Assembly (NCBI RefSeq): GCF_002836515.1
Contig: NZ_PJBC01000004.1
Coordinates: 62,001 to 126,000, forward strand
Length of the DNA stretch: 64,000 bases
Direction: 5' to 3'
DNA from: Pseudomonas sp. Choline-02u-1
GTDB taxonomy: Bacteria > Pseudomonadota > Gammaproteobacteria > Pseudomonadales > Pseudomonadaceae
The stretch's first letter is position 1. Each line of letters begins with the position of its first letter. The position numbers and the translations under genes were made by a program. Below the pieces are notes generated by a model. It was not told the DNA's origin and made no database searches. It was given only the letters and a program-made list of their open reading frames with translations. Below are positions 10,456 through 19,493 of the stretch, piece by piece.

Positions 10456-11399
10456 GCGAAGAAGTCGACAAGAAGCACTGGGCCGACCGCGAAGAACGCG
10501 GCAGTTTCCTGCTGATGAAATTCACCGCGTTCGCCGCCAGAGTTCTCGGCCGCCGACTGCTCAGTCCGTTGCTGTACGGCATCGTGCTGTATTTCTTTTT
10601 GTTCGGCCGGATCGCCCGGCGCAGTGCTTGGCAGTACCAGCAGCGTCTGGCCGAGTGGAGCCGGCGCGACGACCTGCGCCCGAGCCACTGGCGGGTGTTC
10701 GGCCAGTTCATGACCTTTGCCGACTCTCTGCTCGACAAGCTCGACGTGTGGAACGGCAAGCTGAGCATCGAGCAGATCGAAATCATCGACCCGGCGCTGC
10801 TGCGCAAGCAGTTGCGCGGCAGTCGCGGGCAACTGCTGGTTGGCGCGCACCTGGGCAATCTCGAAGTGTGCCGGGCGCTCGCAGAGATCGGCGAAAAAGT
10901 CACCATGAACGTGCTGGTGCACACCAAGCACGCCGAGCAGTTCAACCGTTTGCTCGGCGAGGCCGGGGCGACCAATCTGCGCCTGATTCAGGTCAGCGAA
11001 CTCGACCCGGTGATCATGCTGCAACTGCACGAACGGCTGGAGCGCGGCGAGTGGCTGGCGATCGCCGGCGACCGCGTGCCGCTGCACGGCGGGCGCAGTG
11101 TCACCGTGGATTTTCTCGGCCATCCGGCACCGTTCCCCCAAGGCCCGTGGTTGCTGGCCGGCCTGTTGAAGTGCCCGGTCAATCTGCTGATGTGCCTGAA
11201 ACAACCCGACGGCCACTATCGCCTGACTCTCGAACCGTTCGCTGACGCAGTGGTGTGGACACGCCGCGAGCGCGAGCAGGTCATTCATCAGTGGGCCACC
11301 CGCTACGCGCAGCGCCTGAGTCACTATTGCCTCGAAGCCCCGCAGCAATGGTTCAACTTTTACCCTTTCTGGAAGACCGATGACGACGCCAACCCATGA
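10452..11399 (+). CDS. LpxL/HtrB-like lysophospholipid acyltransferase (APE cluster)
   Basis: A 315-residue membrane acyltransferase of the lipid A biosynthesis acyltransferase family (PF03279). It has a hydrophobic N-terminal anchor around residues 35-50 (LSPLLYGIVLYFFLF), the catalytic AHLGNLEV (H-x4-E) block, and a GDRVPLHGG segment that recalls the family's GDR motif. In APE clusters this class is thought to transfer an acyl chain when building the membrane-bound product. It starts at 10452 by a 4-nt overlap with the glycosyltransferase and overlaps the ammonia-lyase gene by 20 nt. Confidence 0.88.
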   Translation: MSEEVDKKHWADREERGSFLLMKFTAFAARVLGRRLLSPLLYGIVLYFFLFGRIARRSAWQYQQRLAEWSRRDDLRPSHWRVFGQFMTFADSLLDKLDVWNGKLSIEQIEIIDPALLRKQLRGSRGQLLVGAHLGNLEVCRALAEIGEKVTMNVLVHTKHAEQFNRLLGEAGATNLRLIQVSELDPVIMLQLHERLERGEWLAIAGDRVPLHGGRSVTVDFLGHPAPFPQGPWLLAGLLKCPVNLLMCLKQPDGHYRLTLEPFADAVVWTRREREQVIHQWATRYAQRLSHYCLEAPQQWFNFYPFWKTDDDANP

Positions 11400-12924
11400 G
11401 CCGGTAACCTTCGGCGAACGCCCTTTGCGCATCGAAGACGTGCTGGCCCTGGCCAACCGTCAGGCACCCGTGCAGTTACAGGCTGACGCCGACTATCGCG
11501 AGCGCATCGCCAAGGGCGCGCGGTTTCTCGATTCGCTGCTGGACAAGGAAGGCGTGATCTACGGCGTCACCACCGGTTACGGCGATTCCTGCGTGGTCGC
11601 GGTGCCGCTGCATCACGTCGAGGCGCTGCCGCGTCATCTCTACACCTTTCACGGTTGCGGCCTGGGCAAACTGCTCGACGCGCAAGCCACCCGCGCCGTG
11701 CTGGCGGCGCGTTTGCAGTCGTTGTGTCATGGCGTTTCCGGGGTGCGCGTCGAGTTGCTCGAGCGTCTGCACGCGTTTCTCGAATACGACATCCTGCCGT
11801 TGATTCCCGAAGAAGGCTCGGTCGGCGCCAGCGGCGATCTGACGCCGCTGTCCTATGTCGCCGCAACCCTGTCCGGCGAGCGCGAAGTGATGTTCCGTGG
11901 CGAACGTCGTCAGGCTGCCGACGTGCATCGCGAACTGGGCTGGACGCCATTGGTACTGCGCCCGAAAGAAGCGCTGGCACTGATGAACGGCACAGCGGTG
12001 ATGACCGGCCTCGCCTGCCTCGCTTTCGCTCGCGCCGACTACCTGCTGCAACTGGCCACGCGCATTACCGCGCTCAACGTGGTCGCGTTGCAAGGCAATC
12101 CGGAGCACTTCGACGAACGCCTGTTCGCGGCCAAACCGCATCCGGGGCAGATGCAGGTGGCCGCGTGGCTGCGCAAGGATCTGGCGATCGACGCGCCGAC
12201 TGCACCGCTGCATCGTCTGCAGGATCGCTACTCGCTGCGATGCGCGCCACATGTGCTCGGCGTCCTGGCCGACAGCCTGAACTGGCTGCGCGGCTTCATC
12301 GAAACCGAACTGAACAGCGCCAACGACAACCCGATCATCGATGCCGACGCCGAGCGCGTTTTGCATGGCGGGCACTTCTACGGCGGGCACATTGCGTTCG
12401 CCATGGACAGCCTGAAGAACCTTGTGGCCAACGTCGCCGATCTCCTTGATCGGCAACTGGCACTACTGGTCGACGAGCGTTACAACCACGGTTTGCCGAG
12501 CAACCTCTCGGGCGCTCCTGCGGATCGGGCGATGATCAATCACGGCTTCAAGGCTGTGCAGATCGGCACCAGCGCCTGGACCGCCGAGGCGTTGAAAAAC
12601 ACCATGCCGGCCAGCGTGTTCTCGCGCTCGACCGAGTGTCACAACCAGGACAAGGTGAGCATGGGCACCATCGCCGCCCGTGATGCGATTCGCGTGCTGG
12701 AACTGACCGAACAGGTCGCCGCCGCCACGTTGCTCGCCGGCAATCAAGGCGTGTGGCTGCGTGTGCAAGCCGACAACGCGCGTCCGTTGCCGCCAGCGCT
12801 GGCGGCGATGCACGAAGAACTCGGCAAAGACTTCCCGCCGGTCATCGAAGACCGTGCGCTGGAAGGCGAACTGCGCCTGTGCCTGCAACGCATCGCCGCG
12901 CAACACTGGAGGCTGCATGCGTAG
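11380..12924 (+). CDS. Aromatic amino acid ammonia-lyase (HAL/TAL/PAL family) of APE cluster
   Basis: A 514-residue MIO-dependent ammonia-lyase. The self-forming MIO cofactor comes from Ala150-Ser151-Gly152 (GASGDLTPLSY), and the catalytic Tyr61 is in VIYGVTTGYG. It would release ammonia from an aromatic amino acid to give an aryl acrylate; in a polyene cluster the expected role is to supply a coumaroyl- or cinnamoyl-type starter. The selectivity loop reads T89-F90-H91-G92, unlike the H-L pair of Rhodobacter TAL or the S-H of histidine lyases as I remember them, so the substrate is uncertain. There is no hut gene nearby, which argues against histidine catabolism. Confidence 0.9.
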   Translation: MTTPTHEPVTFGERPLRIEDVLALANRQAPVQLQADADYRERIAKGARFLDSLLDKEGVIYGVTTGYGDSCVVAVPLHHVEALPRHLYTFHGCGLGKLLDAQATRAVLAARLQSLCHGVSGVRVELLERLHAFLEYDILPLIPEEGSVGASGDLTPLSYVAATLSGEREVMFRGERRQAADVHRELGWTPLVLRPKEALALMNGTAVMTGLACLAFARADYLLQLATRITALNVVALQGNPEHFDERLFAAKPHPGQMQVAAWLRKDLAIDAPTAPLHRLQDRYSLRCAPHVLGVLADSLNWLRGFIETELNSANDNPIIDADAERVLHGGHFYGGHIAFAMDSLKNLVANVADLLDRQLALLVDERYNHGLPSNLSGAPADRAMINHGFKAVQIGTSAWTAEALKNTMPASVFSRSTECHNQDKVSMGTIAARDAIRVLELTEQVAAATLLAGNQGVWLRVQADNARPLPPALAAMHEELGKDFPPVIEDRALEGELRLCLQRIAAQHWRLHA

Positions 12925-13342
12925 CGCCGGAGTGCTTCACGCCGACACCGAAATCCTCGTGCCGTTTTTTGACGTCGACACCATGCATGTGGTCTGGCAC
13001 GGCCATTACGTCAAATACCTGGAAGTGGCACGCTGCGCGCTGCTGGACAAGATCGGCCACAACTACACGCACATGGTCGAGTCCGGTTACGCCTGGCCGA
13101 TCATCGACCTGCAATTGCGCTACGTGCGCGGCGCAGTATTCGGCCAGCGGCTGAATGTTCGAGCCAGTCTGGTCGAGTGGGAAAACCGTCTGAAGATCAA
13201 TTACCTGATCACCGACCTGCAGACCGGCGAACGCCTGACCCGCGCAAGCTCAGTGCAGGTCGCCGTCCAAGTCAGCAGCCGCGAGATGCAACTGGCTTCA
13301 CCGAAAGTATTTACCGATGCCGTGGAAAGGATGCTGCGATGA
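12917..13342 (+). CDS. Hotdog acyl thioesterase, 4-hydroxybenzoyl-CoA thioesterase/YbgC-like
   Basis: A 141-residue hotdog protein with the DVDTMHVVWHGHYVKYLE signature of the 4-HBT/YbgC group; the first Asp is the expected catalytic acid. It could hydrolyse or proof-read aryl- or acyl-ACP/CoA thioesters in the polyene pathway. The start at 12917 has a good ribosome site (tggagg) and overlaps the lyase gene by 8 nt. Longer in-frame starts lie inside the lyase gene and are rejected. Confidence 0.87.
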   Translation: MRSAGVLHADTEILVPFFDVDTMHVVWHGHYVKYLEVARCALLDKIGHNYTHMVESGYAWPIIDLQLRYVRGAVFGQRLNVRASLVEWENRLKINYLITDLQTGERLTRASSVQVAVQVSSREMQLASPKVFTDAVERMLR

Positions 13343-13941
13343 ATGTGTTTTTCAGAAGCCTTGGCGCACTGACGCTGCTGGCCGTGTCGTCATGGGCCAA
13401 TGCCTTCGACCTGCAACAGCTCAGTGAACAACTGGCGAAACCGGACGTGATCCACGGCCAGTTCATTCAGGAAAAACACCTGCGCGCCTTGCCTCAGCCG
13501 CTGATCAGTAAGGGCAGTTTCGTCCTCGCTAAAAACCGGGGCCTGCTGTGGCTGCTGAAAACTCCGCTGCAGCAGGATTACCGCATCACCGCCAAAGGCA
13601 TCGCCCGCCGCGACAACAATGGCTGGCAACTGCTGCCGAACAAGAGCGCGGGCGCCGAGCAGAACCGTTTGTTCCTCGCCGTGCTGCAAGGCGACAGCAG
13701 CGGTTTGCAGCAAGATTTTGAACTGGCCCTGAGCGGCACGGCGCAGCAGTGGCAACTGACCCTGACGCCGCGTTCGATGTTGCTCAAGCAAGTGTTCCAG
13801 CAGATCAATATCGACGGCGGCGCTCTGGTGCAAACCATCGAGCTGCTGGAAGCCCAGGGCGACAGCACACTGCTGCGCATGCAGGACAGCACGGCCGGGA
13901 AACCCTTGAGCGAAGCGGAGCAACATGACTTTGCCGAGTGA
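13339..13941 (+). CDS. LolA-like outer-membrane lipoprotein carrier family protein (APE cluster)
   Basis: A 200-residue periplasmic protein. A typical signal peptide (basic start, hydrophobic core, cleavage after AWANA, near residue 24) precedes a LolA-like beta domain with the GQFIQEKHLRAL and GLLWLLKTPL segments. It probably carries a hydrophobic product or lipidated intermediate across the periplasm, partnering the adjacent MMPL exporter (inference). The start at 13339 overlaps the thioesterase stop by 4 nt; its end overlaps the exporter gene by 17 nt. Confidence 0.82.
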   Translation: MNVFFRSLGALTLLAVSSWANAFDLQQLSEQLAKPDVIHGQFIQEKHLRALPQPLISKGSFVLAKNRGLLWLLKTPLQQDYRITAKGIARRDNNGWQLLPNKSAGAEQNRLFLAVLQGDSSGLQQDFELALSGTAQQWQLTLTPRSMLLKQVFQQINIDGGALVQTIELLEAQGDSTLLRMQDSTAGKPLSEAEQHDFAE

Positions 13942-16255
13942 ACGCAGGCTGCCCTGGCTGTTTCTGAGCCTGCTGCTGGCCGTCGTTGCGCTGGCCGCCT
14001 GGCAGTGGCGCGACGGTGCGCCGCTGTCGGCCAACCTGATGGAGCTGGTGCCCGGGACCAGTCCCGACGCGCTGGAATTGCGCGCCGAGCAGCGCATGCA
14101 GGAGCCGCTCAACCGCGAAATGCTGGTGCTGGTCGGCCACACCGATCGCCAGCAAGCGCTGACCATGGCAAAGACGCTCGGCGAGCAATGGCAGGCCAGC
14201 GGTCTGTTCGAAACCGTGCAGTGGAATCTGCAAGCCGACTTGCCGGCGCTGCGTACGCAATTGCTGCAAGGGCGCCTGGCGATGCTCTCGGCGGATGATC
14301 GGCAACTGCTCAGCGAACATCCCGACGTGTTCATTCAGCAGCGGGTGCAGGCGTTGTTCGACCCGTTCAACGGTTTCACTCTGGTGCCGAGCCAGGACGA
14401 TTGGCTGGGCCTGACCGGACGCATCCAGAACAGCCAGCCGAAACACGGCGCGGTGCAACTGGACATCGGCAGCGGCGCATTGATCGCCAATGCCGATGGC
14501 AAGAGCTGGGTGATGTTGCGCGCGCGCACCACCGGCGATGCCTTCGACATGAACCTGCCGCTGCAAGTCGCGGATCTGCTCAAAAAAAGCCGCGACCAAG
14601 CGGCGCAAAGCGACGTGCGGTTGCTCGCCGCCAGTGGTTTGCTCTACGCCGCCAACGGTCAGCAACAGGCCACCCGCGAAATGACCTGGGTCGGCGGCGG
14701 CGCGACGGTTGGCATTCTGTTATTGCTGCTGCTGGCGTTTCGCCGCTGGGGCGTGCTGCTGGCCTTCGTCCCGGTGCTGGTCGGCATGCTGTTCGGTGCG
14801 GTGGCCTGTGTGGCGCTGTTCGGCCACATGCATGTGATGACGCTGGTGCTCGGTTCGAGTCTGATCGGCGTTGCCGTCGATTACCCGCTGCACTATCTGT
14901 CCAAGAGCTGGAGCCTCAAGCCCTGGCGCAGTTGGCCGGCCCTGCGCCTGACGTTGCCGGGGCTGACCCTGAGCCTGATCACCAGCGTTATCGGCTATCT
15001 GGCCCTGGCCTGGACTCCGTTCCCGGCGCTGACTCAGATTGCCGTGTTCTCCGCCGCCGGTTTGCTTGGCGCCTATCTGTCGGCGGTCTGCCTGCTGCCG
15101 GCGCTGCTGAAAAATGTCCAACTGCGCCCGGCGCAGTGGCCGCTGCGCCTGGCCGAACGCCTGATCGACCTGCGTGAAGCACTGCTCGGCTGCATTCGCA
15201 CGCCCGTGCTGCTGGCCCTGCTGATCGCCTTCTGCGTCGGCGGCCTGATGCAATTGCAGAGTAAAAACGACATTCGCCAATGGGTCGGTGCACCGCAACA
15301 TCTGACTGACGAAGCGCAGACCATCGCACGCATCACCGGTTATCAACCAACCAGCCAGTTCTTTCTTGTCCGTGCGGCCAATCAGGAGCAATTGCTCGAG
15401 CGTCAGGCAGCGCTGAGCGAGCGTCTGCAGCAACTGGTCAATCTCGAAAAACTGCAAGGCTATCTGGCCCTCGATCAACTGGTCAGCGCGCCGAGTCAGC
15501 AACAGCAAGTGCGCGAATCACTGAACAAGCTGCCGTCATTCTGGCAACCGCTGCTCGATCTCGGCGTGCCAGTGACGGCGTTGCAAAACGAATTGCAGCA
15601 ATTGCAGACCCTGCCCGCCGAAGACATCGACGCCGCGCTGGCCGGCCCGCTCGGCGAGCCGTATCGCACACTGTGGCTTGGACCGACTGAACACGGCGTT
15701 GCGGCAATCACCAGCCTGCAGGGCTTGAACAATCCGTCGCTGCTGCGCGTGCAAGCGCTGGACCTGCCGGGGGTGGTGCTGGTTGATCGCCTCGGTGATC
15801 TGAACAAGGTGTTCGCGGCCACGCAGCTCAGCGCCGCCGAACTTAAACTCGCTTCCTGCGTATTGATCGTGCTGGTACTGATGCTGCCGTTCGGCCTGGC
15901 CGGCGCGCTGCGTATCGTCGCCCTGCCACTGCTGGCGGCGCTGTGCAGTCTGGCCAGCCTTGGCTGGCTGGGTCAGCCGCTGACCCTGTTCAGCCTGTTC
16001 GGCCTGCTGCTAGTGACGGCGATCAGCGTCGATTACGCAATCCTCATGCGTGAACAGGTTGGCGGCGCGGCGGTAAGCCTGCTCGGCACCTTGCTCGCGG
16101 CGCTGACAACGTGGTTGTCGTTCGGCCTGCTGGCAGTGTCCAGCACGCCGGCGGTGAGCAATTTCGGCCTGTCGGTGAGCCTGGGTCTGGCGTTCAGCTT
16201 CATGCTCGCACCGTGGGCCGGGCGCCATGCACCGGTCGCGGAGACAAAGTCATGA
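13925..16255 (+). CDS. MMPL/RND-type exporter of APE cluster
   Basis: A 776-residue inner-membrane transporter with the RND/MMPL plan: one N-terminal helix, a large periplasmic loop, a bundle of helices (about residues 255-410), a second loop, and a second bundle (about residues 635-765). Each bundle holds the conserved Asp motif: GVAVDYPLHY in the first and AISVDYAILM in the second, as expected for proton-driven export. It is thought to move the polyene lipid from the inner membrane. The ATG at 13925 has a ggag site and overlaps the LolA-like gene. Confidence 0.88.
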   Translation: MTLPSERRLPWLFLSLLLAVVALAAWQWRDGAPLSANLMELVPGTSPDALELRAEQRMQEPLNREMLVLVGHTDRQQALTMAKTLGEQWQASGLFETVQWNLQADLPALRTQLLQGRLAMLSADDRQLLSEHPDVFIQQRVQALFDPFNGFTLVPSQDDWLGLTGRIQNSQPKHGAVQLDIGSGALIANADGKSWVMLRARTTGDAFDMNLPLQVADLLKKSRDQAAQSDVRLLAASGLLYAANGQQQATREMTWVGGGATVGILLLLLLAFRRWGVLLAFVPVLVGMLFGAVACVALFGHMHVMTLVLGSSLIGVAVDYPLHYLSKSWSLKPWRSWPALRLTLPGLTLSLITSVIGYLALAWTPFPALTQIAVFSAAGLLGAYLSAVCLLPALLKNVQLRPAQWPLRLAERLIDLREALLGCIRTPVLLALLIAFCVGGLMQLQSKNDIRQWVGAPQHLTDEAQTIARITGYQPTSQFFLVRAANQEQLLERQAALSERLQQLVNLEKLQGYLALDQLVSAPSQQQQVRESLNKLPSFWQPLLDLGVPVTALQNELQQLQTLPAEDIDAALAGPLGEPYRTLWLGPTEHGVAAITSLQGLNNPSLLRVQALDLPGVVLVDRLGDLNKVFAATQLSAAELKLASCVLIVLVLMLPFGLAGALRIVALPLLAALCSLASLGWLGQPLTLFSLFGLLLVTAISVDYAILMREQVGGAAVSLLGTLLAALTTWLSFGLLAVSSTPAVSNFGLSVSLGLAFSFMLAPWAGRHAPVAETKS

Positions 16256-17415
16256 TGGTCTTCGGCTTCTGGCTATTGGCCCTGGCACTGTTTGCCCTGG
16301 CGACCCGGGTCGGCCGCCATTTCGGCCTGATTCCTATCGTCAGTCATTTGTTGCTGGCAAGCTTCGGTTTGCCCCTGCTGATGTACTTCTGGAGCGAGCC
16401 AGGCTGGCAGCTCAGCGGCGCACAACTGATCGCACCGCACTGGTTGAAAAACCTCTACAGCCTGAGCTTCGCCTTGCTGCTCGGGCACATCCTCAGCGAC
16501 GTCATCGACCTGCGTCTGGATCGCCAGAGCGTAAAAATCGCCGTGCCGAGTTTCGCTGTGCCGTTCACTTGTGGGCTGGCGGTTGCGTACTGGTTGCTGC
16601 CAGCGCAACCGTGGCTCAACGCGATGGCCATCGGACTGGTCTTCGCCATTACCGCGATCCCGGTGTTGTACCTGTACTTGCGCCACATCGATTACCCGCC
16701 CGCCGCCACCAAGCGTCTGGTGCAGACCGCGATCCTCATCGACCTGACCTGCTGGACGCTGTTCGGCCTCGCGCAGGGCAGCCTGCACTTGAGCAGCCTG
16801 TTGCTGCCCGTGGCCATGGCCGGCGTGCCGCTGCTTTTGCACCTGCTGCGCGTTCGTCGCCCGCTGACTTACAGCCTCGGCTTCTTCGCCCTGCTGGTCA
16901 TGGCCGAACATTACAAACTCAACGCGCTGATTTTCGGCATCGGCTATCTGCTGTGCATGGCGCTGCTGAAAGTGCCGTTGGTGCTGCCGTTGCCGGCGCG
17001 TTGGATGAGCCGTTTGCAAACGTGGATCGCGATCCCGCTGATCCTCACGTTCGGCATCGTCCAGATCGACGTGCACAGCGCCCTCGCCAGCCTCGACGCC
17101 GGACAATGGGCGGCGCTGCTGCTGGTGCCGATTGCCAGTAAACTGCTGGGCAACTGGCTCGGCCTCGGCTGGGCCGGCGCCTCGTTTGCCGGGGCCAGCC
17201 GCTGGCGCGAAAGCGTGCTGTTGAACATTCGCGGCCTGAGCGAAATCGTCTTTCTCAACCTGCTGTTGCAACAACAGCTCATCACCCCGGCGCTGTATTT
17301 CGCGCTGATGCTGATGGGCCTGATCGCGACGCTGCTGCCGGCCCTTATCGGTCTGCATCGCGCGCCCCTGAATCTGAACAGTCCCTTGCCCCGGAGCTCA
17401 CGTGCCAATCGTTGA
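16252..17415 (+). CDS. Cation:proton antiporter-fold membrane protein (CPA2-like), divergent
   Basis: A 387-residue protein with about eleven hydrophobic helices. Three segments align by eye with CPA2 sodium/proton exchangers: FAITAIPVLYLYL (TM4-like unwound helix), AILIDLTCW (the TM5 position that normally reads D-D), and LNIRGLSEIVFLN (the RGLxE helix near the C-terminus). Only one acidic residue is present at the D-D site. It has no cytoplasmic NAD-binding domain. The role in the pathway is unknown; it may power or assist export. It overlaps its upstream neighbour by 4 nt. Longer in-frame starts fall inside the exporter gene. Confidence 0.72.
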   Translation: MMVFGFWLLALALFALATRVGRHFGLIPIVSHLLLASFGLPLLMYFWSEPGWQLSGAQLIAPHWLKNLYSLSFALLLGHILSDVIDLRLDRQSVKIAVPSFAVPFTCGLAVAYWLLPAQPWLNAMAIGLVFAITAIPVLYLYLRHIDYPPAATKRLVQTAILIDLTCWTLFGLAQGSLHLSSLLLPVAMAGVPLLLHLLRVRRPLTYSLGFFALLVMAEHYKLNALIFGIGYLLCMALLKVPLVLPLPARWMSRLQTWIAIPLILTFGIVQIDVHSALASLDAGQWAALLLVPIASKLLGNWLGLGWAGASFAGASRWRESVLLNIRGLSEIVFLNLLLQQQLITPALYFALMLMGLIATLLPALIGLHRAPLNLNSPLPRSSRANR

Positions 17416-18649
17416 AATGGAATCCCGTCAGGTCGTGATCATCGGTGCCGGCCCGTCCGGCGCTATCGCTGCGGCCCTGCTCAAGCGCAAAGGCCACGAT
17501 GTGCTGGTGCTGGAGCGCCAGCACTTCCCGCGTTTTTCGATTGGCGAAAGCCTGCTCAGCCACTGCCTGGATTTCGTTGAAGAAGCCGGCATGCTCGACG
17601 CGGTCAACGCCGCTGGTTTCCAGCGCAAGACCGGCGCGGCGTTTGCCTGGGGCGAGCGTTACAGTGCCTTCGATTTTGGCGACACCTTCACCGCCGGCAA
17701 GCCGACCACCTTCCAGGTGCAGCGCGCCGATTTCGACAAGTTGCTGGCCGATCAAGCGGCACTGCAAGGCGCTGAAATCCGCTATGGCGATGCGATCATC
17801 AGCGTCGATTTCGATCAGGCGAAGCCACTCCTTGATGTACGCCGCGAAGACGGCAGCGAGTACCGCGTCGAAGCCGATTTCGTCCTCGACGCCAGCGGTT
17901 ACGGCCGCGTGCTGTCGCGCCTGCTCGACCTCGAAGCGCCTTCGAACTTCCCGGTGCGTCAGGCGATGTTCACCCACGTTGAAGATCACATCGACAATCC
18001 GGCGTTCGACCGCGAAAAGATCCTCGTCACCACCCATCCCGAGCATCGCGATGTGTGGTTCTGGACCATTCCGTTCAGCAATGGCCGCTGCTCGGTGGGC
18101 GTGGTCGCGGCTGAGGAACATTTTCAGGGCCGCGACAGCGATCTCGATGCCTGCCTGCGCAGTTTCATCGCCGAGACGCCAAGCCTCGCCGGGGTTCTGA
18201 ACAACGCAGTCTGGGACACCCCGGCGCGCACCCTCGGCGGTTACGCGGCCAATGTGAAAACCCTGCACGGCCCGGGTTTCGCGCTGCTGGGCAACGCCGC
18301 AGAATTCCTCGACCCGGTGTTCTCCTCCGGCGTGACCATCGCCATGCGTTCGGCGAGCATGGCCGCCGGCGTGCTGCACCGCCAGCTCCAGGGTGAAACG
18401 GTCGACTGGCAAAGCGAGTTTGCCGAGCCGTTGAAACGCGGCGTCGATACCTTCCGCTGCTACGTCGAAGGCTGGTACGCCGGCACCTTCCAGGACGTGA
18501 TTTTCTACGAGGACAGTCAGGCGGAGATTCGCCGGATGATCTGCTCGATCCTTGCCGGTTACGCCTGGGACGAGCGCAACCCGTTCGTCAGCGAAGCGCG
18601 TCGACGGCTGAAGATGATTTCCCGACTCTGCGCGCAGGACGCCTCATGA
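17402..18649 (+). CDS. FAD-dependent oxidoreductase with halogenase-like motifs (APE cluster)
   Basis: A 415-residue flavoprotein. The FAD Rossmann motif IIGAGPSG is at residues 13-20, with FPRFSIGESLL at 42-52. Residues 219-224 read WFWTIP, matching the WxWxIP signature of flavin-dependent halogenases, and Lys76 lies where I expect the catalytic Lys of phenolic halogenases. Related oxidoreductases that are not halogenases also carry such motifs, so it may hydroxylate, desaturate or halogenate the aryl group. The GTG at 17402 is preferred over the ATG at 17417 because ggag lies 7 nt upstream; it overlaps the antiporter-like gene by 14 nt. Confidence 0.85.
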   Translation: MPIVEMESRQVVIIGAGPSGAIAAALLKRKGHDVLVLERQHFPRFSIGESLLSHCLDFVEEAGMLDAVNAAGFQRKTGAAFAWGERYSAFDFGDTFTAGKPTTFQVQRADFDKLLADQAALQGAEIRYGDAIISVDFDQAKPLLDVRREDGSEYRVEADFVLDASGYGRVLSRLLDLEAPSNFPVRQAMFTHVEDHIDNPAFDREKILVTTHPEHRDVWFWTIPFSNGRCSVGVVAAEEHFQGRDSDLDACLRSFIAETPSLAGVLNNAVWDTPARTLGGYAANVKTLHGPGFALLGNAAEFLDPVFSSGVTIAMRSASMAAGVLHRQLQGETVDWQSEFAEPLKRGVDTFRCYVEGWYAGTFQDVIFYEDSQAEIRRMICSILAGYAWDERNPFVSEARRRLKMISRLCAQDAS

Positions 18650-19371
18650 ATTATTTGAGCGACAGTTACGTCGAGGAAACCCGCTTCGGTCTCTGGTTCC
18701 TGCGCAGCCGCACCTGGCAGCACCATGTGCTGCGCGTGGCGATCAACGATCTGCGTGGATTATTCAGTGAAGCGCTGCCGGAACACCCAGTGCTGCTGGA
18801 CGCCGGTTGCGGGCAGGGCAAGTCGTTCGGCCACCTGCACCAGACCTTCGCTCCACAGCGACTGATCGGCGTCGACGCCGACCCGCACAGCCTGCAACTC
18901 AGCGCCGAAGAAGCCGCACGCCTGGGCCTGCCAGTCGAGTTGATCGGCAGCGATTGCGCCACGCTCGACGTCGCCGATGCCAGTGTCGATCTGCTGTTCT
19001 GTCACCAGACTTTTCATCATCTGGTCGAGCAGGAAAAGGCCTTGGCCGAGTTCTATCGCGTGCTGAAGCCGGGCGGCTATCTGCTGTTCGCCGAATCCAC
19101 CGAGGCTTACATCGATACCTGGGTGATCCGCTGGCTGTTCCGCCATCCGATGCACGTGCAGAAGAGCGCCGCCGGCTATCTGCAGATGATCCGCGAGCAG
19201 GGTTTCGAGTTTGCCGAGCGCAATGTTTCCTACCCGTATCTGTGGTGGAGCCGGTCGAAGGATTTTGGTTTGCTGGAGCGATTTGGCTTGAGCAAACCCA
19301 AGCCATTCGGTGAACGCGAAGAGACGCTGGTGAATGTCGTCGCGCGCAAGCCGCTTGCAGGGGCTATCTGA
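18646..19371 (+). CDS. Class I SAM-dependent methyltransferase (APE cluster)
   Basis: A 241-residue methyltransferase. The SAM-binding motif I reads LLDAGCGQG near residues 45-53, followed by GVDADPHSL with the acidic residue that binds the ribose hydroxyls, and LKPGGYLLFAEST as the post-III region. It is likely to methylate the aryl head group or its hydroxyl, consistent with methylated aryl polyenes (inference). It overlaps the flavoprotein gene by 4 nt. Its stop overlaps by one base (TGATG) an in-frame ATG that opens into the next, REP-disrupted, gene. Confidence 0.87.
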   Translation: MNYLSDSYVEETRFGLWFLRSRTWQHHVLRVAINDLRGLFSEALPEHPVLLDAGCGQGKSFGHLHQTFAPQRLIGVDADPHSLQLSAEEAARLGLPVELIGSDCATLDVADASVDLLFCHQTFHHLVEQEKALAEFYRVLKPGGYLLFAESTEAYIDTWVIRWLFRHPMHVQKSAAGYLQMIREQGFEFAERNVSYPYLWWSRSKDFGLLERFGLSKPKPFGEREETLVNVVARKPLAGAI

Positions 19372-19403
19372 TGCGCCACTTTCGACCTGCTTACATGGAA
19401 CCC

Positions 19404-19493
19404 TGTGGGAGCGGGCTTGCTCGCGAAAGCGGTAGGTCAGCCTGCATTGATGTCGGATGTACCGATGCCTTCGCGAGCAAGCCCGCTCCCACA
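19404..19493. repeat. REP pair (family A) inside the APE operon
   Basis: Inverted GTGGGAGCGGGCTTGCTCG-type units enclose about 45 nt. It lies between the methyltransferase and the DUF3261 signal peptide, within an open frame that begins at the TGATG overlap (19371). It is the only REP inside the otherwise gapless operon. Confidence 0.9.

Noticed and set aside
11380..12924. Histidine utilisation gene hutH
   Set aside because: It lies inside the polyene operon with no other hut gene, and its selectivity loop departs from the S-H pair I expect in histidine lyases.
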